A DNA stretch of 39,012 bases from an uncultured bacterium (GTDB lineage: Bacteria > Actinomycetota > Coriobacteriia > Coriobacteriales > Coriobacteriaceae), in assembly GCA_905214105.1 (NCBI GenBank), contig CAJMKK010000013.1, positions 1 through 39,012 of the forward strand. Direction: 5' to 3'. Each line of letters begins with the position of its first letter. Within the stretch, counting starts at the first letter, position 1. The notes under the pieces were generated by a model. That model did no database searches. It was not told the DNA's origin and saw only the letters and a list, made by a program, of their open reading frames with translations. Position numbers and translations under genes: made by a program. Positions 1 through 8,243 of the stretch are shown one piece after another.

Positions 1-50
1 GTCGGCGGGGCCATTGTGGCTCTTGACAGCGGATTGGGTCATATGAGCGA

Positions 51-149
51 AAACGGCCCCAAGCGAGCAAGGTGACGTGAAATGAAAGGGCGCTGACCCT
101 CTGGTCGCGCCCTTGAAATTGAACGTCAGATTGCCACTTGGGGCCGTTT
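51..149. repeat. Nested 99-bp palindrome at left edge
   Basis: Three nested pairs of inverted arms are visible: 51-63 with 137-149 (13 bp, perfect), 67-78 with 123-134 (12 positions, two mismatches) and 86-93 with 107-114 (8 bp, perfect), closing on a 13-nt loop. The element would fold into one long interrupted hairpin. No T-tract follows it on either strand, so it is not an obvious terminator. Bases 1-50 hold no gene I can identify; a frame open from base 1 to a TGA at 73-75 could be the tail of an upstream gene but shows no recognisable motif. Confidence 0.7.
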
Positions 150-164
150 GCAGCGTCGAGCAGC

Positions 165-188
165 TACGCGGTTTGGTAAAACCGCGTA
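165..188. repeat. Perfect 10-bp hairpin upstream of the marR promoter
   Basis: Arms 165-174 and 179-188 are perfectly complementary around a GGTA loop. It ends 17 bases before the -35 of the marR promoter. There is no T-run on the plus strand, so it may be a degraded terminator of an upstream transcript, an operator, or part of the same structured block as the palindrome at 51-149. Confidence 0.5.
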
Positions 189-205
189 ACCACTAGTTTG
201 GTACC

Positions 206-234
206 TTGACATTCATTTCTCATGCTCCTAGATT
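206..234 (+). promoter_or_regulatory. Promoter and candidate MarR operator for the efflux operon
   Basis: A consensus -35 TTGACA (206-211) is followed after 17 bases by TAGATT (229-234), a good -10. Overlapping and just downstream is an imperfect inverted repeat, TTGGTTAGG (233-241) and CCTAACTAA (260-268), which covers the -10 end and the expected start point. MarR proteins usually bind such dyads over their own promoter, so autorepression is likely; the operator assignment is inference. Confidence 0.65.
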
Positions 235-289
235 GGTTAGGCACAAAACAATTCCACTACCTAACTAAAGAAAGGAGCAAAACTAATTC

Positions 290-796
290 ATGTGCGATGA
301 ACCTCTTAACCTTTGTTCGCACGAGCCCGGCGGCGACCCGTCACAGCCGGCGGATGCACCCGAAGCGGTTAGCTCAGAAGACAAGCTTGCCAAACGCATC
401 CTCAATGGCCTGGGCTTTTGCGGCCATTACATGCATTTTCATGGCGGAGGCGTGTCCGGCAAGGCGCCCATCATCTGCCTGCTGGCCAAGCAACCCGGCG
501 GCGAGATGTCGCAGCAAGAACTCGGCATGCACTTTGACCTCAAGCCGGGGTCGCTTTCCGAGATCCTGTCCAAGCTCGAGCTCAACGGCCTCATCGAGCG
601 CAGCCGTAACCCCAAGGATCGACGGCAGCTCACCATTCGCCTGACCGAAACCGGCCGGGAAAACGCCCGCATCGACCAGGCAGCCCGCATTCGCTTTAGA
701 GAGCAGGCCTTTGGTGCCCTCACCCACGACGAGCGCGAGCAGCTCGCCGAAATGCTCGAGAAAATCCGTGTAACCTGGGAGGAACTGGATGATTAA
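290..796 (+). CDS. MarR-family winged-helix transcriptional regulator
   Basis: 168 residues. A central winged-helix domain (roughly residues 55-145) contains the MarR pattern of a recognition helix followed by the wing sequence RSRNPKDRRQLTIRLTETG, with the DRR and LTETG signatures of the family. The N-terminal 25 residues are polar and Pro/Glu-rich and probably disordered. The ATG at 290 is preceded by AAAGGAG, about 12 bases away. The stop codon overlaps the start of the first ABC gene by 8 bases, so the two are translationally coupled. Family knowledge: MarR proteins are dimeric repressors released by small phenolic or antibiotic-like ligands. With two exporter genes directly downstream it is probably the local repressor of the operon. 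Confidence 0.9.
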   Translation: MCDEPLNLCSHEPGGDPSQPADAPEAVSSEDKLAKRILNGLGFCGHYMHFHGGGVSGKAPIICLLAKQPGGEMSQQELGMHFDLKPGSLSEILSKLELNGLIERSRNPKDRRQLTIRLTETGRENARIDQAARIRFREQAFGALTHDEREQLAEMLEKIRVTWEELDD

Positions 797-2603
797 AACC
801 CTCATGGGCAGCATCCGCGACTATATAAAAGTCACCGTTGCCACGCCGTTGCTCGTGCTTGGCGAGGTGCTCTGCGAGATGCTGATTCCATTTATCACCG
901 CCAACCTGATCGACGCCATCAAAGATGGCACCACCGTAGCCGAGATGCTTCCCACCGCGGGCTTTTTGGTGCTCATCGCGCTGACGTCGCTTGCTTTTGG
1001 CGCCGCTGCCGGCGTCACCTGCAGCCATGCGAGTTGCGGCTTCGCTAAGAACCTGCGTCACGACCTGTTCTACAAGATCCAGACGTTCAGCTTTGCCAAC
1101 ATCGATGAGTTCTCGAGCTCCTCGCTCGTCACGCGCCTGACCACCGATATCAACAACGTGCAGCAGGCCTTTATGATGATCATCCGTATCGCCGTGCGCG
1201 CGCCGCTGGTATTGATCTTCGCCTTTACCATGGCATTTATCATGGGCGGCAGCGTCGCCATGGTCTACCTGGTCATCATTCCGCTGCTGGGCTTTGGGCT
1301 GTTCTTTATCATCTTTAAGGTGCGTCCCATCTTCTCGCGCGTGTTCCACAAGTACGACGCCCTTAACGAGTCCGTCGAGGAAAACGTCACCGGCATGCGC
1401 GTGGTCAAGAGCTATGTGCGCGAAGACTTTGAGAAGGAGAAGTTCGCGACCGCCGCACGCGACGTCCAAATGGACTTCACCCGCGCCGAGAAGCTGCTGG
1501 CCTTTAACAACCCCATGATGAACATCTGCGTCAACGGCGCGTTCGTCGTCATCATCTACCTGGGCTCCAAGCTCATCATCACGAGCCAGGGCACGTTGTT
1601 CGACGTGGGCCAGCTCTCCTCGATCTTTACCTATGGCTTCCAAATCCTCATGAGCCTGATGCAGCTATCGATGATCTTTGTCATGGTGACCATGGCCGAC
1701 GAATCGGCGCACCGCATCACCGAGGTGCTGGCCGCCGAGCCCACGATCGCCGATCCCGCCGAGCCCGTGCTCGAGGTCGCCGATGGCTCCATCGACTTTG
1801 ACCACGTGAGCTTTAAGTATTCCGCGCATGCGAAGCGCCAGGCGCTCGACAATATCGACCTGCACATTAAGAGCGGCGAGACCATCGGCATCATCGGCGG
1901 CACCGGCTCGGCCAAGTCCACGCTCGTAAACCTCATCGCCCGCCTGTACGACGCCACCGAGGGTACCGTGCGCGTGGGCGGCGTGGATGTACGCGACTAC
2001 GACTTGGACGCCCTGCGCCACCAGGTGGCCATGGTGCTGCAGAAAAACGTGCTGTTTAGCGGCACGATTGCCGAGAACCTGCGTTGGGGCGACCCGAACG
2101 CCACCGACGAAGAGGTCCGCGAGGCCGCGCATCTGGCCTGCGCCGACGAGTTTGTCGACGGCTTCCCCAAGGGCTATGACACCTGGATCGAACAGGGCGG
2201 CTCCAATGTTTCCGGCGGTCAGAAGCAGCGCCTGTGCATTGCGCGTGCCCTGCTGCGTCGCCCCAAGATCTTGATCCTGGACGACTCCACGAGCGCCGTC
2301 GACACCAAGACCGACGCCAAGATTCGCGCAGGGCTGGCAAGCTATCTGCCCAACACGACCAAGCTCATCATCGCCCAGCGCATTAGCTCCGTGCAGGATG
2401 CAGACCGCATCATCGTCATGGAGGGCGGCCGCATCGCGCAGATCGGCAACCACGATGAGCTGCTCAAGACGAGCGAGATCTACCGCGAGACCTTTACCTC
2501 GCAGAACAAGATGTCTGCCGAGGGCGAAGGGGCCGTCGAGGCCGACACCGAGGCATCTGCAGCACAAGCTCAGACCCAGGAAGGAGGCGAGGCACATGAG
2601 TAA
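789..2603 (+). CDS. ABC exporter half-transporter, degenerate ATPase subunit
   Basis: 604 residues: six-helix exporter membrane domain (about 15-310), then a nucleotide-binding domain. The ATPase motifs are altered: Walker A near residue 369 reads GGTGSAKST (Ala for the last Gly), Walker B near 497 ends LDDS (Asp where the catalytic Glu should be), and the switch His is Gln (IIAQR, near 529). The signature SGGQ near 475 is intact. This is the pattern of the non-catalytic partner in heterodimeric exporters such as BmrC/LmrC/TM287. The C-terminus is a Glu/Ala-rich tail of about 40 residues. It overlaps marR at its start and the second ABC gene at its end by 8 bases each, so the pair is made in step. 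Substrate unknown; drugs or lipids are usual for the family. Confidence 0.9.
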   Translation: MIKTLMGSIRDYIKVTVATPLLVLGEVLCEMLIPFITANLIDAIKDGTTVAEMLPTAGFLVLIALTSLAFGAAAGVTCSHASCGFAKNLRHDLFYKIQTFSFANIDEFSSSSLVTRLTTDINNVQQAFMMIIRIAVRAPLVLIFAFTMAFIMGGSVAMVYLVIIPLLGFGLFFIIFKVRPIFSRVFHKYDALNESVEENVTGMRVVKSYVREDFEKEKFATAARDVQMDFTRAEKLLAFNNPMMNICVNGAFVVIIYLGSKLIITSQGTLFDVGQLSSIFTYGFQILMSLMQLSMIFVMVTMADESAHRITEVLAAEPTIADPAEPVLEVADGSIDFDHVSFKYSAHAKRQALDNIDLHIKSGETIGIIGGTGSAKSTLVNLIARLYDATEGTVRVGGVDVRDYDLDALRHQVAMVLQKNVLFSGTIAENLRWGDPNATDEEVREAAHLACADEFVDGFPKGYDTWIEQGGSNVSGGQKQRLCIARALLRRPKILILDDSTSAVDTKTDAKIRAGLASYLPNTTKLIIAQRISSVQDADRIIVMEGGRIAQIGNHDELLKTSEIYRETFTSQNKMSAEGEGAVEADTEASAAQAQTQEGGEAHE

Positions 2604-4515
2604 GGCAACGACCGCCGAGCGCGCGCTCAACCGCAAGGGCGGCACCATGTCGCGCCTCATCAAGACGCTCTTTGGCTTCTACCCCGTGCTTTTGCCCCTC
2701 GTCGTCGTCGGCGTGGTGCTCTGCGCCATCATCAACTCCATCGGCGCGACCTTCCTTCAGAGCGCCCTGCAGATTATTAGCGAATCGTGGCAGTCGGGCG
2801 ATTGGGAAGCTGCACAGCCCAAGATCGCACAGCTCGTGACCACCCTCGCCTGCATCTACGGCGTCGGCATCCTGTCCTCGCTGTTCTGGAACCGCGCCAT
2901 GGCCATCGTCACGCAGGGCTCGCTCGAGAAGCTTCGCGAGAAGATGTTCAACCGCATGCAGGACCTGCCGATTCGCTACTTCGACACGCACCAGCGCGGC
3001 GACATCATGAGCCACTACACCAACGACATCGACACGCTGCGCCAGATGATCAGCCAGTCGCTGCCCAACCTGCTCATGACGACCATCGTCATCGTCACGG
3101 TGTTCTTTATCATGCTGTACTACAGCGTTTGGATGTGCCTGGTCATTGTGGCAGGCGTCGCCTTTATGACCTTTATGACCAAGCTGCTCGGCTCCAACTC
3201 CGCGCGCTTCTTTATTGCGCAGCAGACCGAGCTCGGCGTTGTCGAGGGCCATATCGAGGAAGTCATGAACGGTCAGAAGGTCGTCAAGGCATTCTGCCAC
3301 GAGTCTGCCGCCGAGGCCGATTTTGACGAGCGCAACGAAAAGCTCTTCGAGGTCTCGCAGAAGGCCAACATGTACGCCAACATCCTCATGCCCATCCTTA
3401 TGAACCTGGGAAACCTGCTCTACGTGCTGGTCGCACTGGCAGGCGGCATTTTCCTGGCGCTGGGCGTGCCCAACCTGAGCATCTCGGGCATGGCGCTGTC
3501 CATCGCCGTCGTGGTGCCGTTCCTCAACATGACCAAGCAGTTCTGCGGACAGATCGGCCAGATCTCGCAGCAGATCAACGCCGTGGTCATGGGCCTCGCC
3601 GGCGCCGACCGTATCTTTGAGCTCATCGACGAGGAGCCCGAAGCCGACGAAGGCTATGTGACGCTCGTCAACGCTCAGGTGAACCCCGACACCTGGCAGC
3701 TCGAGGAGGCCGACCACCACACCGGCATGTGGGCGTGGAAACATCCGCACCGCGCAACCGGCGAGATCGAGTACGTGCCGCTGCGCGGCGACCTGGTCAT
3801 GGACAACGTCGACTTTGGCTACACGCCCGACCACGAGGTGCTGCACGGCGTGTCTGTGTTTGCCAAGCCGGGCCAGAAGGTCGCGTTTGTCGGCGCCACC
3901 GGTGCCGGCAAGACGACCATCACCAACCTCATTAACCGCTTCTATGACATCGCCGACGGCAAGATCCGCTACGACGGCATCAACGTCAACAAGATCCGCA
4001 AGGCAGATCTGCGCCGCTCGCTGGGCGTGGTGCTGCAGGACGTGAACCTGTTCACCGGCACCGTGATGGATAACATCCGCTACGGCAATCTGGATGCCAC
4101 CGACGAGGAGTGCATCAAGGCGGCTAAGCTCGCGGGCGCGGACGACTTTATCACCCGCCTGCCCGACGGCTACGACACCATGCTCACCGGCAACGGCGCA
4201 CAGCTGTCGCAGGGCCAGCGCCAGCTGATTTCGATCGCACGCGCCGCCGTCGCCGATCCGCCGGCGATGATTCTGGACGAGGCCACGAGCTCCATCGACA
4301 CCCGCACCGAGGCTATCGTGCAGGCCGGCATGGACAAGCTCATGGAAGGCCGCACGACGTTTGTCATCGCGCACCGCCTGTCCACCGTGCGCAACTCCGA
4401 CGCGATCATCTGTCTGGACCACGGCCGCATCATCGAGCGCGGCAACCACGACGAGCTGATTGCCAAGCGCGGGTATTACTACCAGCTCTATACCGGAGCG
4501 TTTGAGCTGGAGTAG
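2596..4515 (+). CDS. ABC exporter half-transporter, catalytic subunit
   Basis: 639 residues. The ATG at 2596 has GGAGG eight bases upstream and overlaps the preceding gene; the frame is open further upstream but without a comparable ribosome site. Six-helix exporter domain followed by a nucleotide-binding domain with intact Walker A GATGAGKTT (near 433), Walker B with catalytic Glu in DEATSS (near 561) and switch His (VIAHR, near 593). The signature is LSQGQ instead of LSGGQ, in keeping with this subunit completing the degenerate site of its partner. Between the two domains lies an insertion of about 50 residues with the motif TGMWAWKHP, which I associate with a Firmicutes/Actinobacteria exporter subgroup. 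With the upstream subunit it should form one heterodimeric exporter in the cytoplasmic membrane. Confidence 0.9.
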   Translation: MSKATTAERALNRKGGTMSRLIKTLFGFYPVLLPLVVVGVVLCAIINSIGATFLQSALQIISESWQSGDWEAAQPKIAQLVTTLACIYGVGILSSLFWNRAMAIVTQGSLEKLREKMFNRMQDLPIRYFDTHQRGDIMSHYTNDIDTLRQMISQSLPNLLMTTIVIVTVFFIMLYYSVWMCLVIVAGVAFMTFMTKLLGSNSARFFIAQQTELGVVEGHIEEVMNGQKVVKAFCHESAAEADFDERNEKLFEVSQKANMYANILMPILMNLGNLLYVLVALAGGIFLALGVPNLSISGMALSIAVVVPFLNMTKQFCGQIGQISQQINAVVMGLAGADRIFELIDEEPEADEGYVTLVNAQVNPDTWQLEEADHHTGMWAWKHPHRATGEIEYVPLRGDLVMDNVDFGYTPDHEVLHGVSVFAKPGQKVAFVGATGAGKTTITNLINRFYDIADGKIRYDGINVNKIRKADLRRSLGVVLQDVNLFTGTVMDNIRYGNLDATDEECIKAAKLAGADDFITRLPDGYDTMLTGNGAQLSQGQRQLISIARAAVADPPAMILDEATSSIDTRTEAIVQAGMDKLMEGRTTFVIAHRLSTVRNSDAIICLDHGRIIERGNHDELIAKRGYYYQLYTGAFELE

Positions 4516-4640
4516 TTCGGCTCGCCGAGATGGCCGATTTGCCGCTCATTCGTCGGGCATGACCCTAAGATCAATGCCCTCCTCTTTCGGGGCAAATCGA
4601 CTCATCTCAACGACCCAAACACAATGCACCGCAACGAATA

Positions 4641-4677
4641 AAGCCTCCGCAGCCACACGAGCTGCGGAGGCTTTTTT
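4641..4677 (+). terminator. Intrinsic terminator of the marR-ABC operon
   Basis: A 12-bp GC-rich perfect stem (4641-4652 with 4661-4672) with an 8-nt loop is followed by TTTTTT. It lies about 125 bases after the stop of the second ABC gene. The 4516-4640 stretch before it holds nothing I recognise. Confidence 0.9.
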
Positions 4678-4687
4678 CATGCCGGCC

Positions 4688-4858
4688 GGAAACCGTATCC
4701 CACTTTTCGGGCCCAGAATGGGATGCCGTTTCCCGCTGGGCCCCCTCCGGGAAACGACATCCCATTTCAAGGGCATAAACCGGGATGTGGTTTCCCCTAA
4801 CGGCACCTTTGGGAAACCGCATCCCACTCTAGACGCACAAAACGGGATGAGCTTTCCC
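4688..4858. repeat. Palindromic repeat array, three units of 47-48 nt at 61-62-nt spacing
   Basis: Three units start at 4688, 4749 and 4811. Each reads roughly GGGAAACCGCATCCCA, about 16 variable bases, then GGGATGnnnTTTCCC, so each is an imperfect palindrome. Units are separated by 14-base linkers. Half-sites therefore alternate in orientation about every 31 bases. The period of 61 then 62 is not a multiple of three, which argues against coding. A related array lies at 26397-26614. Together with the terminator this fills most of the 533-base gene-free gap 4516-5048. Function unknown. Confidence 0.85.
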
Positions 4859-4954
4859 ATGGTGATCCAAGACCAGAAGCATGTCCGATAGCGCGGCCAG
4901 GTCAAGAACAACAAGGCAAGCGTCACGCCAATTTGGACGAGCGTCTGCTGCAGT

Positions 4955-4982
4955 TTGAGGCTGCTGGCCCATATGGTAGAGT
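4955..4982 (+). promoter_or_regulatory. Candidate promoter for the GGDEF gene
   Basis: TTGAGG (4955-4960), 16-base spacer, TAGAGT (4977-4982). It would give a leader of about 60 bases before the GTG start at 5049. Both hexamers match the consensus moderately. Confidence 0.4.
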
Positions 4983-5048
4983 TAACCACCCATGAATTTC
5001 AGCACACTGCGTGCTACCTGTTCTTTTGTCATTTAGGGGAGTGAACTT

Positions 5049-6140
5049 GTGAATACTTCTGTCGCCAAGAAGGCCGGCCAGGCGGTGCGCCTGCTCATGA
5101 TGGTGCTCACGGCAGTTCTCATCTTCTTCTTCATCAATGTTATGCTGCTCGTCTCCGATATCCAGGGCACGGCGCGTGTGGTCAACTACGCCGGTCTGGT
5201 GCGCGGTACCACGCAGCGAATCGTTAAGCTCGAGGACGCGGGCCAGCCTCAAGATGACCTGCTTAAAGCCGTGGATTCATACATCAACGGTTTGCGTTAC
5301 GGAAGTGACGACCTCAACCTCGTCCGTCTCGACGACGATGAGTATCAGGCAAAAATGACCGAGCTTGCAAATTATTTTGATGAGCTTTGCACCGAGATCA
5401 TCCGCGTGCGCGAAGTCGGCTATGAGAACACCGACATCATCTCCATGAGCGAGGAGTTCTTTGGCATTTGCGACGATGCTACGCGACTCGCAGAGGACTA
5501 CTCTCAGGAGAAGGCGTCGGCACTCAACTATCTCGAGGGCCTGGTGATCATCGACATCATGGGCTTGGTGGCGACCTTTGCGGTCGAACTTGTTCGCGCG
5601 GTGCGAACTGCCGCGCTCAATCGCGAACTGCAGAGCAAAGTCTATCTCGACGAAGCCACGGGACTGCCCAACAAGAACAAGTGCGAGGAGGTCTTGGGGC
5701 AGGAGCAGCCTGTCTCCGCGGAGGCGCCCGTTGCGGTGTGCGTCTTCGACCTTAACAATCTGCATACGGTCAATAACAGCTTCGGCCACGAGAAGGGCGA
5801 CGAATACATCCGTTCTTTTGCCCGGCAACTGGGAAGTGTGGCGTCCGAGACGTGCTTTGTGGGCCGCGACGGCGGCGATGAGTTTATCGCGGTGCTGTGG
5901 GATGCCGATCGGGCTGCCGTGGAGTCCTGTCTCGCTCGGGTTCGTGCGAACGTGAACGAGTATTCCGAGGCTCACCCCGACATGCCTATCAGCTATGCGG
6001 TGGGCTATGCGCTTTCCAGTGATTTTGATGAACCGCCTACGATGCGCGAGCTCTTTTCCCAGGCCGACAAGAACATGTACGTCGATAAGAACCGCGTAAA
6101 GACAGCCGAGGCAGCCGGGCCGCAACGCGAGGACCGCTAA
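5049..6140 (+). CDS. Membrane-anchored GGDEF-domain protein (probable diguanylate cyclase)
   Basis: 363 residues from a GTG start with GGGGAG seven bases upstream. One helix near residues 17-38, an extracytoplasmic segment of about 125 residues that is mostly helical and acidic (probable ligand sensor), a second helix near 165-187, then a GGDEF domain. The active-site motif GGDEF is intact (about residues 275-279), preceded by the substrate-binding pattern DLNNLHTVNNSFGHEKGDE. No RxxD inhibitory site is visible five residues before the motif, so product feedback may be absent. Family knowledge: such proteins condense two GTP into cyclic di-GMP. No c-di-GMP effector or EAL protein lies in this window. 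It stands alone, convergent with the LysR gene. Confidence 0.85.
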   Translation: MNTSVAKKAGQAVRLLMMVLTAVLIFFFINVMLLVSDIQGTARVVNYAGLVRGTTQRIVKLEDAGQPQDDLLKAVDSYINGLRYGSDDLNLVRLDDDEYQAKMTELANYFDELCTEIIRVREVGYENTDIISMSEEFFGICDDATRLAEDYSQEKASALNYLEGLVIIDIMGLVATFAVELVRAVRTAALNRELQSKVYLDEATGLPNKNKCEEVLGQEQPVSAEAPVAVCVFDLNNLHTVNNSFGHEKGDEYIRSFARQLGSVASETCFVGRDGGDEFIAVLWDADRAAVESCLARVRANVNEYSEAHPDMPISYAVGYALSSDFDEPPTMRELFSQADKNMYVDKNRVKTAEAAGPQREDR

Positions 6141-6183
6141 ACCCGTAGCAAAGGGTAGCTAATTTGGGACGGGACTCTTTTGG

Positions 6184-7062
6184 CTACTTGAGGAGTTGGG
6201 CCATGGCGTTGACGAATTTTTGTACTTGGAGGGTGGGCTCGAGCGGATAGTGCAAAAAGACCGGCACCTCTCGCCCGCACAGGAACGGCACGCCCACAAA
6301 GGCCGGGTGCACCCCCGACCATGCGCCGCAGGTGAGCACCGCGTCGCCCTTTTCCTCGGCCTCGTTAAAGAGCGCAAAGTCGAAGCTATCCACATCGATC
6401 ACGTCCACGCCGCCGTCGGCCAACAGGTCGATACGCAGGCTGTCTATGGCGTCGTTGCCGTGACGGAGCACGCGCAGGCGCATGCCCTCCAGGTCGGCAA
6501 CCGTGATGCGCGTCTTGCGCGCGAGCCGGCTCGTGCGCGGCACATCAATATAAAACGGCACGGTAACGATGCGGAGCTTTTGGCAGGCGTCGCCCCAGCG
6601 CGGGGTCGAAAAACTCGACTGCACCACATCCACCTCGCGCCCCAGACTGCGCATGACGGTCTCGCGCTCATCGTAAAGGTCCCCCACCGGCACAATCTCA
6701 AAACGCAAGCGCGGCTCCATGTCGTGCACCTGCGGCCACAGCGCGAGCGTGTGGCGCCCCGGGCACATCATCGACACGCCCAGGCGCACGGCGCCGCCAT
6801 CGCCCGCCGCGCGTCGGGCGCGGCGCAGCGCATCATCGGACTGGCGCATGATCGAGCGCGCGTCGTCCACCAGCAGCGCCCCCGCCGGCGTCACCTTAAC
6901 GCCCGAGTGCGACCGCTCGAACAGCGTGATGCCGAACTCGGCCTCGAAGCCCGAAACCTGCTTGACGAGTGCCGGCGTCGACACGCGCAGCTTTGCCGCG
7001 GCACGCGAGAAGCTTCCCAGCTCCGCGGCGGCCGATATGGCCTCAAGTCGTCGATCGTACAC
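6184..7062 (-). CDS. LysR-family transcriptional regulator
   Basis: 292 residues from a GTG start with GGGAGA upstream. The N-terminal winged helix (residues 4-62) has the family pattern AAELGSFSRAAAKLRVSTPALVKQV... followed by LFERSHSGVKVTPAG; the remainder is a periplasmic-binding-like effector domain. It is divergent from the SDR-MFS-Gfo/Idh genes across a 233-base gap that contains a perfect-armed dyad (7161-7175), the usual arrangement for a LysR protein activating its neighbour and repressing itself. The inducer is unknown but is probably the substrate of that cluster. The gap to the convergent GGDEF gene is only 43 bases with no clear terminator. Confidence 0.88.
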   Translation of the reverse strand: MYDRRLEAISAAAELGSFSRAAAKLRVSTPALVKQVSGFEAEFGITLFERSHSGVKVTPAGALLVDDARSIMRQSDDALRRARRAAGDGGAVRLGVSMMCPGRHTLALWPQVHDMEPRLRFEIVPVGDLYDERETVMRSLGREVDVVQSSFSTPRWGDACQKLRIVTVPFYIDVPRTSRLARKTRITVADLEGMRLRVLRHGNDAIDSLRIDLLADGGVDVIDVDSFDFALFNEAEEKGDAVLTCGAWSGVHPAFVGVPFLCGREVPVFLHYPLEPTLQVQKFVNAMAQLLK

Positions 7063-7160
7063 GTCAATCTCCCGTTTCCAGACGTATGCCCATGCGCGGC
7101 CGCAGGGGGTTGTTTTGGCAGGTCACACACTCAATTACGGACAAATCTACTTGCGAGCTA

Positions 7161-7175
7161 TAAACCAATGGTTTA
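7161..7175. promoter_or_regulatory. Dyad, candidate LysR operator
   Basis: TAAACCAATGGTTTA is a palindrome except at its centre and lies in the divergent gap between the LysR gene and the SDR gene, 98 bases from the LysR start and 120 from the SDR start. Position and symmetry suit a LysR recognition site, though the T-N11-A core is not exact. Confidence 0.5.
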
Positions 7176-7295
7176 CGCCATTCTAACAAATATGCAATTC
7201 ACCTGCGCGAATTCAAAGCATACGATAACCAGCGAAAACCACGTGAGTCGATTAATGGGAGCGGCCCACAGGGAGGCACAAGAAGGGAAGTTCCT

Positions 7296-8177
7296 ATGAG
7301 CAATTGGCTTAAGCTCGAGGGCGACGTCTGCGCCGTGACCGGTGCGCTCGGCGGTATGGGCGTCGAGATTTGCCGCGAGTTCGCCCGCAACGGCGCCAAC
7401 GTCGTCCTGCTCGACCTGGACGAGGAGAAGGTCAAGACCGCAGCCGCCGACCTCGCTGCCGAGTTTGGCATCCACGCCGAGGGCTACAAGATGAACGCCA
7501 CCGACGAGGCCGAGGTTCAGGCCGCCGTCGACGCCACGATCGCCGACTTCGGTCGCGTCGACGTTCTCGTCAACACCGCCGGCGTCCTGCGCTTCGCAGC
7601 CATGGAAGACCTGCCGCTGAGCGACTGGAACGAGGTCCTCAACGTCAACCTTACCGGCTACTTCATCACCTCGCAGCGCTTTGGTCGCGAGATGATTAAG
7701 GCCGGTCAGGGTCGCCTGGTGCACATCTCGACCGTTGCCAGCCACTCCCCCGAGACGTTCTCGGGCGTGTACAGCTCCACCAAGGCGGGCGTCAACATGA
7801 TGTCCAAGATGCTGGCTGCCGAGTGGGGCCCCTACGGCGTGCGCTCCAACTGCGTCGAGCCTTGCTTTGTCAAGACCCCCATGTCGGCAAGCTTTTACGC
7901 CGACCCCGAGGTCGAGAAGAGCCGCAGCCGCCTCATCGCCACGCGCCGCATCGGCGAGGTCAGCGATATCGCCAACGCCGTCATGTTCCTGGCGTCCAAG
8001 CGCTCGGACTTTACCACCGGCGACGCCATCAAGGTCGATGGCGGCTTCTCCAACATGATGGGCGATCTCACCGCCAAGCCCGGCGGCCGTCGAACCTTTG
8101 CCGACAACTACCTCAAGAACAAGGGTGTCGAGCTCTGGTCCGATGAGTCCGGCGTCGCCAAGCCGACTGACCAGTAA
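7296..8177 (+). CDS. Short-chain dehydrogenase/reductase (SDR)
   Basis: 293 residues. Classical SDR layout: nucleotide motif TGALGGMG near residue 15, NTAG near 95, catalytic Ser near 145 (HISTVAS), YSSTK with Tyr and Lys near 159 and 163. An Asp after the second strand (VVLLDLDEEKV) suggests NAD(H) rather than NADP(H). The protein has about 35 more C-terminal residues than usual. AAGGGAAG precedes the ATG. It heads a likely operon with an MFS carrier and a Gfo/Idh dehydrogenase, so it probably oxidises or reduces a hydroxyl of the imported compound. A hydroxysteroid, polyol, cyclitol or hydroxy acid are all possible and the sequence does not decide. Confidence 0.88.
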   Translation: MSNWLKLEGDVCAVTGALGGMGVEICREFARNGANVVLLDLDEEKVKTAAADLAAEFGIHAEGYKMNATDEAEVQAAVDATIADFGRVDVLVNTAGVLRFAAMEDLPLSDWNEVLNVNLTGYFITSQRFGREMIKAGQGRLVHISTVASHSPETFSGVYSSTKAGVNMMSKMLAAEWGPYGVRSNCVEPCFVKTPMSASFYADPEVEKSRSRLIATRRIGEVSDIANAVMFLASKRSDFTTGDAIKVDGGFSNMMGDLTAKPGGRRTFADNYLKNKGVELWSDESGVAKPTDQ

Positions 8178-8243
8178 ACCAACCTGACAGGGAGGTCCCG
8201 CGGACACGCCCGCTCCTCCCCCGTATCGATTAGAAAGAGTCCA

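Noticed and set aside
2398..2595. Longer N-terminus for the second ABC subunit
   Set aside because: The extra frame overlaps the end of the first ABC gene in another frame; GGAGG before the ATG at 2596 decides the start.
4688..4858. CRISPR array
   Set aside because: Units are themselves palindromes with variable centres and short 14-base linkers, units diverge, only three to four are present, and no cas gene is in the window.
4546..4989. Open frames across the first palindromic array giving repetitive peptides
   Set aside because: The repeat period (61, 62) is not a multiple of three, so frames shift between units, and there is no ribosome site; the conserved feature is the palindrome, not a peptide.
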